Positions 1 to 5,327 of a stretch of DNA of 5,327 nt are shown one piece after another. Both the position numbers and the translations under genes were made by a program. The notes under the pieces are model-generated. The model saw nothing but the letters and a program-made list of their open reading frames with translations, did not search any database and was not told where the DNA came from. The stretch lies in assembly GCA_005773095.1 (NCBI GenBank), contig SXHT01000301.1, positions 1-5,327 on the forward strand. Direction: 5' to 3'. Numbering within the stretch: position 1 is the first letter of the stretch; every line of letters begins with the position of its first letter. The stretch is from Planctomycetaceae bacterium (GTDB taxonomy: Bacteria; Planctomycetota; Planctomycetia; Pirellulales; PALSA-1355).

Positions 1-103
1 GATACGCCGTGATACGGCGGGCAAGCCGCGCCGCTAAACGGGGGCCGTTGGCGTCAATCCTTGCAACGTCGTAAAAAAAACGTTTGCCGCGTTCATCATT
101 ACC
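1..103. other. Non-coding left edge with two small stem-loops
   Basis: No convincing gene is visible before the HAD start. CGCCGT (5-10) and ACGGCG (14-19) form a perfect 6-bp stem with a 3-nt loop, and AACGG (37-41) and CCGTT (45-49) form a 5-bp stem with a GGG loop. Neither is followed by a T-run, so they are not classical intrinsic terminators on the plus strand. An A8 run lies at 73-80. Stops in two plus frames (TGA 10-12, TAA 35-37) could each end an upstream gene outside the window, but the residues available are too few to judge. Confidence 0.5.
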
Positions 104-937
104 ATGTGCTATCGCCTCCTCGCGCTCGATATCGACGGCACGCTCGTCAACGGCGAACATGCGTTGACGCCCGCCACGCGCGACGCGGTTCGCGCTGCCC
201 GAGCGGCGGGGATCGAAGTCGTGCTCGCCACGGGCCGCCGTTACAGCCGCACGCTGCCGTTGGTCGAGCCCCTGGGCATCGAAGTGCCGCTGGTGACCGC
301 AAGTGGAGCACTTATCAAACATGCTCACGATCACAAGACACTGTTTCGCGCTGAGTTCGCACCAGGCGTGCTGCGCGAAATGCTCAGCGTCGTGCATTCC
401 GCCGGCTTCGAAGCGGTGATGTACGGCGATACGTTTCACCAGGGCTTCGACTACTATTGCTCACGACTCAATACCCCTAAAGTCGTTCTGGCCGAATTCT
501 TTGCCATGAACGTCAACTGCGAACGGATTTTGCCCGAGCTGATGACCGATCCGCCCGAAGGCCTGTTCGCGGGCTTTGCGATGGGCTCGAAACAAGAAAT
601 GCTTGCCCTGGAAGCCCATCTCGAGCGCGAACTGCCGAACCAGCTGTATTGCCATGTGCTGCGCAGCCCGCGCTACAGCGGCTTCATGTGTGAGATTGCA
701 CCCGCCGGCGTCAGCAAATGGACCGGCGTGCTGCATCTGGCCCACGAGCGCGGCATCGCGGCCGAAGAAATCTGCGCAGTCGGCGACGACGTGAACGACA
801 TTCCGATGATCGTCGAAGCCGGCCTTGGCGTGGCGATGGGCAACGCGGTGGACGAACTCAAAGCGGTCGCCGACCGGGTCGCGCCATGCAACAACAGCGA
901 CGGCCTGGTGGAAGTGGTGCGCTGGATTTTGGAGTAG
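104..937 (+). CDS. Cof-type HAD-IIB family phosphatase
   Basis: This 277-residue protein is a soluble, presumably cytosolic HAD-superfamily hydrolase that removes phosphate from small phosphorylated metabolites by way of an aspartyl-phosphate intermediate. All four HAD motifs are visible. Motif I is DIDGTL at 9-14, with nucleophile D9 and acid/base D11. Motif II is LATGR, with T43. Motif III is K205 in SKWTGV. Motif IV is GDDVND at 227-232, followed by AMGNA at 244-248. The roughly 110 residues between motifs II and III fit a C2B cap, and the length is normal for Cof/YbiV/YidA-like enzymes. The ATG at 104 is the only usual start after the in-frame stop at 35-37 and places motif I where the family has it; no Shine-Dalgarno sequence precedes it. 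The substrate cannot be read from sequence, since relatives act on sugar phosphates, flavin or pyridoxal phosphates. W206 replaces the glycine that often follows the motif III lysine. It stands alone, convergent with the next genes. Confidence 0.95.
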   Translation: MCYRLLALDIDGTLVNGEHALTPATRDAVRAARAAGIEVVLATGRRYSRTLPLVEPLGIEVPLVTASGALIKHAHDHKTLFRAEFAPGVLREMLSVVHSAGFEAVMYGDTFHQGFDYYCSRLNTPKVVLAEFFAMNVNCERILPELMTDPPEGLFAGFAMGSKQEMLALEAHLERELPNQLYCHVLRSPRYSGFMCEIAPAGVSKWTGVLHLAHERGIAAEEICAVGDDVNDIPMIVEAGLGVAMGNAVDELKAVADRVAPCNNSDGLVEVVRWILE

Positions 938-1202
938 GAGGCAATTGTCAGCGACGCAGAAAAGTTCATTCGCATGAATGAGCCGCAAGAAATTCAGCGG
1001 GCGTCAAAACAAGACAATCGTTGGAATCGGGAAAATGGTTGGGATTACGTACTCCGATGCAAATATTGTACGTATATAAGGAAGCGGCGCGGCAAGAGGA
1101 ATCCGCGGGTCAGTGCCGGGAGCCAGGAAATGACTTTTCTACGCACCCTAATCGACCGTTTTGCCAAATTCCGTCGTTAAGTTTCTGGAGCGACTCGTCG
1201 GT
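938..1202. other. Gap between convergent genes, no confident gene
   Basis: This 265-bp stretch lies between two 3' ends and should hold only terminators, but none with a GC-rich stem and T-tract is visible. TCATTC (966-971) and GAATGA (976-981) form a small 6-bp hairpin 28 nt after the HAD stop. A larger inverted repeat, TACGTAC (1046-1052) and GTACGTA (1068-1074), lies in an AT-richer patch that runs into TATATAAG. A 68-codon reading frame (974-1180) is open but gives an unrecognisable, Arg/Lys-rich product. Within it an ATG at 1130 has GGGAG 7 nt upstream and would encode 16 residues. None of this is strong enough to call a gene. Confidence 0.5.
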
Positions 1203-1556
1203 TTATTCAGACCCTTTCGGCGGCTCTGACATCCAGCGTGGCGGCGGCAATGGCGCCAACCGCGAAACGAGCATCAGAATCCCAGCGGAGATCACCAGCA
1301 ACGGCACTTCAACGTCCATGTTCAGCCGGCCCGTTTGGCGTAGCAGTGAAAAGAAGGTCGCCAGAATTAGGAATGGACCGACAACGACGCTGACTTTATT
1401 GAGTCCGCCCAGCACCAAAACAAGCAGCCCCGTCACGCCTAGCGCGAGCACCCAGACCCAATTCACGCCAGGCAGCACGTGGAGAACTGTTAAGAGCCAG
1501 CCAACGCCGACGGTGATGATTAACAACGGCACGACAATGGCACTTTGCCCTTTCAT
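1203..1556 (-). CDS. Small four-helix integral membrane protein
   Basis: This is a 117-residue inner-membrane protein of unknown function. Four hydrophobic segments are clear, at about 6-28, 32-52, 55-72 and 82-101, joined by very short loops. It ends in a polar, proline-rich tail (PLPPPRW near 102-108). Motifs that look conserved are PGVNWVW (29-35), NKVSVVVGPF (53-62) and RQTGRL (73-78). The overall shape recalls small LiaI/LiaF-TM or DUF5668-like membrane domains, but I cannot assign it firmly. The frame stays open upstream to 1652. I chose the start at 1556 because a strong GGAGGAG ribosome site sits 4 nt before it, the upstream residues are hydrophilic and unlike the rest, and this start gives an ATGA overlap with the SMR gene. 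It is the second gene of that leftward operon, so it may assist or be regulated with the transporter. It is too short and has the wrong motifs to be an SMR paralogue. Confidence 0.8.
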   Translation of the reverse strand: MKGQSAIVVPLLIITVGVGWLLTVLHVLPGVNWVWVLALGVTGLLVLVLGGLNKVSVVVGPFLILATFFSLLRQTGRLNMDVEVPLLVISAGILMLVSRLAPLPPPRWMSEPPKGSE

Positions 1557-1918
1557 CGTTCTCCTCCATCGATCAGGCCTGAGGGCGCCGGTGGCGGTGG
1601 TTGACTGGCCAGGTTCAGGCCCACCACTCCGGCGATGATCAATGCAATGCACGCAATCTTAGGCGCCGATAACGATTCGTTAAAGACAACAATCCCGATC
1701 ATGGCAATGATGGCGGTGCCGACGCCAGACCAGACGGCGTACACCAACCCAATTTCGAGGTACTTCATCGCCATGGTCATTGCGGCCAATGTGCCGCCAT
1801 AGAGGATGAACACCAGCACGGAGGGGACGAGCCGCGTGAAGCTCTCCGAAAGCTTCATGCAGGTGGTGCCGGCAATTTCGCAGGCGATGGCCAATGCCAG
1901 GTAGAACCAACCGATCAT
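1553..1918 (-). CDS. SMR-family multidrug/quaternary-cation efflux transporter
   Basis: This 121-residue, four-helix inner-membrane protein belongs to the small multidrug resistance family, whose members work as antiparallel dimers exchanging protons for cationic drugs. Alignment by eye to EmrE puts key residues at identical positions: E14 in helix 1 (proton and substrate binding), Y60 and W63 in YAVWSGVGT, and G97 in helix 4. GTTCMKLSESFTRL (17-30) also follows the EmrE/Qac pattern rather than the SugE/Gdx guanidinium-exporter pattern, so efflux of hydrophobic or quaternary-ammonium cations is the better guess. Helices lie at about 4-21, 31-51, 57-78 and 85-104. At position 90 a Cys replaces the EmrE glycine. 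The C-terminus is extended beyond the usual 105-110 residues by a polyproline tail (PPPPAP at 107-112). GAGG at 1926-1929, 7 nt upstream, supports the ATG at 1918. It leads the leftward operon and overlaps the next gene by 4 bp. Confidence 0.93.
   Translation of the reverse strand: MIGWFYLALAIACEIAGTTCMKLSESFTRLVPSVLVFILYGGTLAAMTMAMKYLEIGLVYAVWSGVGTAIIAMIGIVVFNESLSAPKIACIALIIAGVVGLNLASQPPPPAPSGLIDGGER
1561..1567 (-). promoter_or_regulatory. Ribosome binding site for the four-helix membrane protein
   Basis: Read leftward, GGAGGAG lies 4 nt before the ATG at 1556 and inside the last codons of the SMR gene. It is the best Shine-Dalgarno sequence in the window and fixes the start of the downstream gene, excluding the 32 extra upstream codons. 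With the ATGA stop/start overlap it indicates coupled or re-initiating translation. Confidence 0.8.
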
Positions 1919-1964
1919 GTTAATGCCTCGGGATAGAATGCGCAGCCGCGTTTGTGGTTACCCC

Positions 1965-1992
1965 ATTGTGCGCTTGATTGGCCGTGGTTCAA
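1965..1992 (-). promoter_or_regulatory. Weak sigma70-like promoter candidate for the SMR operon
   Basis: On the minus strand TTGAAC (1987-1992) is separated by 16 bp from CACAAT (1965-1970). Each hexamer matches the consensus at four of six positions. A transcript would start near 1958 and have a leader of about 40 nt before the SMR ATG. Planctomycete promoters are poorly defined, so this is a candidate only. Confidence 0.3.
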
Positions 1993-1995
1993 GCG
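1971..1995. promoter_or_regulatory. Operator-like inverted repeat between divergent genes
   Basis: CGCTTGA (1971-1977) and TCAAGCG (1989-1995) are a perfect 7-bp inverted repeat with an 11-nt spacer, giving an 18-bp centre-to-centre distance. This geometry suits a dimeric repressor binding one face of DNA. The right arm covers the -35-like TTGAAC of the leftward candidate promoter, and the left arm covers a TTGATT on the plus strand. No regulator gene lies in the window. The binding role is inferred; only the repeat itself is seen. Confidence 0.4.
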
Positions 1996-2002
1996 ATACG
2001 GT
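1974..2002 (+). promoter_or_regulatory. Very weak promoter candidate for the TPR-peptidase gene
   Basis: TTGATT (1974-1979) is followed after 17 bp by TACGGT (1997-2002). The -35 matches four of six consensus bases and the -10 about three, so this is little better than chance. It is listed because it is correctly placed about 40 bp upstream of the preferred ATG at 2041 and overlaps the inverted repeat. Confidence 0.15.
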
Positions 2003-2040
2003 TACAAGTACCTGGAACGGCCCCCGAGAGAATCGATGCG

Positions 2041-4767
2041 ATGGAGGATTGTATTCTAGTCCCGAAGGCCCTTCCAGGGCCAATAGGCCGCCGGCGGACG
2101 GTGTGCCTGGCCGCGTTGGTGGCGCTGACTTCGATCGTACGAGCCGATGACCCTGTGCCGCTCGAAGTCGCTCAGCATTTTCTGCTCACCGGCAAATATG
2201 CCGAGGCGGACGAGAAGTTCAATAGCCTTGTCGACAATGAGCCTGTTGCGTCTGCGATCGGCAAGGCGCGCTGCCAGCGGGCCATCGGCGATCGCGACGC
2301 GGCGGCAAAAACCATCGAAGCGGCGATTGAGAAGCATCCTGACGACGCCCGTCTGCACGCCGAGCTGGCCCTGCTCAAGTTCGATCGCGGCGACTACGCA
2401 GCCGCCGAAAGATCATCCTCGGCCGCGATTAAAATGGACGAGAACCAGCCGGCCGCGCGTTGGATTCAAGCAGAACTGTTGCGCGTTGGCGGGAAGCTCG
2501 ACGATGCCGAAAGAGCCTACCAGTGGGCGATCGAATACTACAACAAAGCGCAACCAACCGATGCGGAGTCGCTTTATTACATCGGCCTGTCGACCGCGCA
2601 GTTCGCCCGCTGGAATCGACTCAGCGACCAATTCAGTTTTCTGGTCAATGAGTTGTATCCGGACGCGCTTGCCAACAATCCAGACTTCTGGCCCGCACGC
2701 CTTGCCGCGGGCCTTTTGTATGTGGAGAAATACAACCAGGCGGAGGCGGCTCAGGAATTGAAGGCCGCCCAGATACTCAATCCGAATTCGGCGGAGGTGC
2801 ATGCGGCCCTGGCGGCATTGGCGGTGCAGAACTTCGAGATCTCACAAGCGCGGGAGGCGGTGGCTCAGGCCATTGAAATCAATCCCAAGTTGTTGGCCCC
2901 TCAACTGGTCCTGGCCGACATTCATCTTGCCAACTTTGAGCCTCAATTGGCAGTCGACACTCTGCGAGGTGCAGTGGAATTGCACCCCACGCATGAAGCC
3001 ACGCTGGGTCGAATGGCGGCGGCGCTTGCCGCATTGGATGGACTGCAGCAAGGCGATGTTGGCCCGCGAGCGCAAAAAATCATCGATGAAGTCACGAAGC
3101 GCAATCCGCACGCCGGCGAGTTTTTCTACGCGATGGCCGAAACGTTCGACAAGCTTCGCCGCTTTCCCTCCGCAGCCTCATTCTATCAACTGGCGGGCAA
3201 AGCGATGCCGCAGCTGATTTATCCGTCCGGACAGGAAGGCATGATGCTGATGCGGCTGGGGGACGAAGAACGCGCCCGCAAGCTGCTCGAGGCCGCTTTC
3301 GACGCCGACCCCTTCAATGTGCGCGTCAGTAACACCATCAAAGTGCTGGAAGTGCTCGACGACTACGAGACGCTGGAAACCGAGCACTTCTTGATCCGGT
3401 TCGACCCCAAGTTCGACAAGATCCTGGCCCATTACGCGGCCCAATGGCTCGAAGCGCAGTATCCCCCCTTATGCAAACAATTCCAGTTCCAGCCGCCCGG
3501 CAAGTCGCTCTTCGAAATTTTCAACAAGTCGCGCACCACCGACGGGCACGGGTGGTTCAGCGCTCGCATGGTCGGCCTGCCGCACATTCACACCATCGGC
3601 GCATGCGCCGGACAGATGGTGGCCATGCAGTCGCCCAACGAAGGCCGGAAGTTCAACTGGGCGCGGGTCCTCAAGCACGAGTTCATTCACGTGCTCAACC
3701 TGCAACAGACTAATTTCAACATTCCGCATTGGTACACGGAAGCTCTCGCGACACTCAACGAGGGTTATCCGAGACCCAAGCCATGGAACGATCTGCTTTC
3801 ATCGCGACTTGCCGAGCACAAACTCTTCACTTTGGACAACATCAATCTCGGATTTATCCGCGCCCGTGACAGCGACGACTGGAACATGGCCTACTGCCAG
3901 GCCGAACTTTACGCCGAGTTCATGCTGGCGAAGTTTGGCGACGATGCCCTGGCCAGGATGCTCTCGGCGTATGCCGACAACCTGAACACGCGAGCGGCGA
4001 TCGAGCGGTCCTTTAGCATTAACCAGGCCGAGTTCGACCGACGATACCTCGACTACGTGAGAAGCATCGTTGCTGGTTTGCCGAAGACATCAGCAACGGA
4101 CGATTGGACGCCAGCGGCGATCGAGCAGGCGCTCAAGGCCGATCCCATGAATTCCGATCTGCTCGCTCAATCGGCGCGAACGGCGCTCGATCGCAAGGAC
4201 TACGCGCAAGCGCGCCGCCAGGCGGATGCCGCGCTCAAGATCGAAGCCAAGAACCAGCTTGCGGCCTACGTGCGTGCGCGATTGTATTTGCTGCTGGGGG
4301 AGACCAGGCCGGCCGTCGAACTCTTGGCCGGGGCGCTCGATGAAGCCAAACCGCAAGTAAATCTGCTTGGTCTGCTGGCCGGCTTACGGCTCAAAGCGGA
4401 CGATTGTACGGAGGCTGCCCGGCTGTACGAACTCGGCGCCAGGTCCGATCCTTCGGACACCAGGTGGACCAAGGCATTAGCCCGTGTGTATGTCCAATCG
4501 AATCAAGACGAAATGCTTACGCCGTTGTTGGCGAAACTTGCCGAACTCGATGCCGACGACGTGGCGATACGCAAGAAACTCGCGGATCTGGCAATGAAAG
4601 CCAAGGACTTTGCCGCCGTGGAGCGGTGGTCGCGCGAAGCGCTGCAGATCGATGTGATGGATGCCGGTATCCATCGCACGCTGGCCGAAGCGCTTGAAAT
4701 CAACGGCAAGCCAGAGGAAGCGAAGCAAGAACGCGCCCTGGCCGATGAAATCGAAGGTGGGCCCTGA
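2041..4767 (+). CDS. Exported TPR protein with central gluzincin (peptidase MA-like) domain
   Basis: This 908-residue protein starts with a signal peptide: basic GRRR near 16-19, hydrophobic core TVCLAALVALTSIV, and likely cleavage after VRA at 35. No lipobox is seen, so it should act outside the cytoplasmic membrane. About ten TPR-like helical repeats fill 36-430 (for example GKYAEADEKF, GDYAAAERSS, YNQAEAAQEL). A peptidase MA-like domain follows at about 442-675, with zinc motif HEFIH (H546, E547, H550) and, 17 residues on, E567 in WYTEALA as third ligand. This is the gluzincin pattern, and the region after it (AELYAEFMLAKFG) is typical of the family. More TPRs occupy about 690-908. All catalytic residues are present, so activity is plausible, but the substrate is unknown. 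The frame extends back to a TTG at 1978; I prefer ATG 2041 because it begins a compact signal peptide and avoids coding across the inverted repeat. The ribosome site is weak (GAGAG, 10 nt upstream). Confidence 0.88.
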   Translation: MEDCILVPKALPGPIGRRRTVCLAALVALTSIVRADDPVPLEVAQHFLLTGKYAEADEKFNSLVDNEPVASAIGKARCQRAIGDRDAAAKTIEAAIEKHPDDARLHAELALLKFDRGDYAAAERSSSAAIKMDENQPAARWIQAELLRVGGKLDDAERAYQWAIEYYNKAQPTDAESLYYIGLSTAQFARWNRLSDQFSFLVNELYPDALANNPDFWPARLAAGLLYVEKYNQAEAAQELKAAQILNPNSAEVHAALAALAVQNFEISQAREAVAQAIEINPKLLAPQLVLADIHLANFEPQLAVDTLRGAVELHPTHEATLGRMAAALAALDGLQQGDVGPRAQKIIDEVTKRNPHAGEFFYAMAETFDKLRRFPSAASFYQLAGKAMPQLIYPSGQEGMMLMRLGDEERARKLLEAAFDADPFNVRVSNTIKVLEVLDDYETLETEHFLIRFDPKFDKILAHYAAQWLEAQYPPLCKQFQFQPPGKSLFEIFNKSRTTDGHGWFSARMVGLPHIHTIGACAGQMVAMQSPNEGRKFNWARVLKHEFIHVLNLQQTNFNIPHWYTEALATLNEGYPRPKPWNDLLSSRLAEHKLFTLDNINLGFIRARDSDDWNMAYCQAELYAEFMLAKFGDDALARMLSAYADNLNTRAAIERSFSINQAEFDRRYLDYVRSIVAGLPKTSATDDWTPAAIEQALKADPMNSDLLAQSARTALDRKDYAQARRQADAALKIEAKNQLAAYVRARLYLLLGETRPAVELLAGALDEAKPQVNLLGLLAGLRLKADDCTEAARLYELGARSDPSDTRWTKALARVYVQSNQDEMLTPLLAKLAELDADDVAIRKKLADLAMKAKDFAAVERWSREALQIDVMDAGIHRTLAEALEINGKPEEAKQERALADEIEGGP

Positions 4768-4858
4768 CTCTTCACGGACTGTTACCAGGCACGGTCGGTA
4801 AGTGGGAAAGGGGCGAGCAACCCTACACGATCCGTCCCGTGGCGTGTAAACTGGCTTG
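4768..4858. other. Intergenic spacer before the MazG-like gene
   Basis: This 91-bp gap has no GC hairpin with a T-tract, so no terminator for the long upstream gene is seen and read-through is possible. Near its end TAAACT (4847-4852) is a fair -10-like hexamer whose expected start point falls at the ATG at 4859. A matching -35 is absent (TACACG at 4824-4829), and no Shine-Dalgarno sequence precedes the ATG. Confidence 0.4.
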
Positions 4859-5185
4859 ATGCCCGACGCCGTCCAGCAGCCGCCGATTTCGATCGCCGAT
4901 TTTCAACGGCGGATCCGCGACATGTACTTTGAGAAAGACGCGGCGCGCGGCATCGACGGCACCTTTATGTGGATGATGGAGGAAATCGGCGAACTGGCTT
5001 CCGCACTGCGCAACGGCTCTTACGAGGAACGGCTCGGCGAGTTTGCCGACGTGATCGCCTGGCTGACAACGATCGCCAATCTCGCCGGCGTCGACCTGAC
5101 CGAGGCGATCTCCCACAAGTATGGTTCTGGTTGCCCCGGCTGCGGCGCATTGGTTTGCACCTGCGACGACGCGGAGAAGCCGTGA
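4859..5185 (+). CDS. MazG-like nucleotide pyrophosphohydrolase with C-terminal Cys cluster
   Basis: This 108-residue cytosolic protein belongs to the all-alpha NTP pyrophosphohydrolase (MazG/dUTPase-like) superfamily. These enzymes hydrolyse (d)NTPs to monophosphate and pyrophosphate, often to clear damaged or unwanted nucleotides. The metal-binding signature ExxE-x15-ExxD is intact: E42 and E45 in EEIGELASAL, then E61 and D64 in EFADVIAWL. It is a single-domain form, far shorter than E. coli MazG. After the fold, at 92-102, comes CPGCGALVCTC, a CxxC-x4-CxC cluster that could hold zinc; I recall similar tails on some archaeal and planctomycete homologues but cannot verify that here. The ATG at 4859 is chosen over the adjacent TTG at 4856. 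No ribosome site is visible, so translation may be leaderless or depend on upstream read-through. Its stop overlaps the next start (TGATG), implying coupling. The nucleotide substrate is unknown. Confidence 0.9.
   Translation: MPDAVQQPPISIADFQRRIRDMYFEKDAARGIDGTFMWMMEEIGELASALRNGSYEERLGEFADVIAWLTTIANLAGVDLTEAISHKYGSGCPGCGALVCTCDDAEKP
5173..5176 (+). promoter_or_regulatory. Ribosome binding site for the secreted partial gene
   Basis: GGAG lies 8 nt before the ATG at 5185, inside the last codons of the MazG-like gene. Good spacing and the TGATG overlap together fix the start of the downstream gene. Confidence 0.65.
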
Positions 5186-5327
5186 TGCGACTTCGACTGC
5201 TTCTGGCCTGGCTGATGGCTGCCGCCGCACCGGTCTTCGCCGTCGAGGGTGATCCCGCCATCACCAGGCTTCGCGTGGGTTTCGCGGATCGCTATAAGGT
5301 GGGCTGCTGGACGCCTCTGGAAGTGAC
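5185..5327 (+). CDS. Secreted protein of unknown function, 3' end outside window
   Basis: Only the first 47 complete codons are present, and the frame is open to the window edge. The protein begins with a classical Sec signal peptide: basic MRLR, a hydrophobic core LLLAWLMAAAA, and probable cleavage after VFA at 17-19. The mature start contains ITRLRVGFADRYKVGCWTPL (26-45). I associate the 'VGF..RYKVGxWTP' pattern with large exported or membrane-anchored planctomycete proteins of unknown function, but this is from memory and weak. The start is supported by GGAG 8 nt upstream and by a one-base stop/start overlap with the MazG-like gene, so the two are probably co-translated. Nothing about catalytic function can be read from this fragment. 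Confidence 0.75.
   Translation, partial: MRLRLLLAWLMAAAAPVFAVEGDPAITRLRVGFADRYKVGCWTPLEV

Noticed and set aside
966..981. TCATTC-GCAT-GAATGA hairpin as the HAD gene terminator
   Set aside because: A 6-bp AT-rich stem followed by GCCGCAAG rather than a T-tract is too weak for an intrinsic terminator.
461..988. Long antisense frame opposite the HAD gene
   Set aside because: His/Arg/Ala-rich shadow translation of a gene with all its catalytic motifs on the other strand.
974..1180. 68-codon open frame between the HAD gene and the membrane-protein operon
   Set aside because: No ribosome site at 974, no recognisable motif and Arg/Lys-rich composition typical of chance translation of GC-rich DNA. 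Only the short 3' part has a plausible start signal, and that is kept as a finding.
1191..1207. CGAC-TC-GTCG followed by GTTTATT as a terminator
   Set aside because: The stem is 4 bp with a 2-nt loop, and it partly lies in the stop codon region of the leftward gene, so it is not credible.
1557..1652. N-terminal extension of the four-helix membrane protein to 1652
   Set aside because: The extra 32 residues are polar and Arg/Pro-rich, lie antisense to nothing but inside the SMR gene in another frame, and the strong GGAGGAG site supports the ATG at 1556.
2147..3217. Alternative-frame plus-strand ORFs inside the TPR-peptidase gene
   Set aside because: Arg/Ser/Trp-rich products without domain features, overlapping a continuous frame with clear TPR periodicity.
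4823..5230. Antisense frame across the MazG-like gene
   Set aside because: Low-complexity shadow; the plus-strand frame carries the intact ExxE-x15-ExxD signature.

Overview
The window reads like GC-rich (roughly 60% by eye) chromosomal DNA of an environmental bacterium, most likely a planctomycete. The pointers are the long exported TPR protein with a built-in metalloprotease-like domain, the MazG-type protein ending in a cysteine cluster, and a secreted partial protein whose 'YKVGxWTP' start I associate with Planctomycetota. The taxonomic call rests on family habit and composition, not on a marker gene.

Layout: positions 1-103 are non-coding, with two short stem-loops and an A8 run. A Cof-type HAD phosphatase follows (104-937, +). 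A gap of 265 bp (938-1202) separates it from a convergent, leftward two-gene operon. That operon is an SMR-family multidrug transporter (1553-1918, -) coupled by an ATGA overlap to a small four-helix membrane protein (1203-1556, -). A divergent intergenic region (1919-2040) carries a perfect 7-bp inverted repeat with an 11-nt spacer, overlapping weak promoter-like elements on both strands. Rightward from it runs a 908-residue secreted TPR/gluzincin/TPR protein (2041-4767, +). After 91 bp come a MazG-like nucleotide pyrophosphohydrolase with a C-terminal Cys cluster (4859-5185, +) and, overlapping it by one base, the start of a secreted protein cut off by the window end (5185-5327, +).

How the genes work together: the two leftward genes almost certainly form one translationally coupled membrane unit. 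The MazG-like gene and the secreted gene also look coupled, although one product should be cytosolic and the other exported. The HAD enzyme appears to stand alone. I see no mobile element, CRISPR array, tRNA or rRNA. The points most worth a second look are the operator-like repeat at 1971-1995, the SMR-plus-non-SMR membrane pair, the TPR-metalloprotease-TPR architecture, the Cys-tailed MazG protein, and a short unexplained stretch at 1046-1180.
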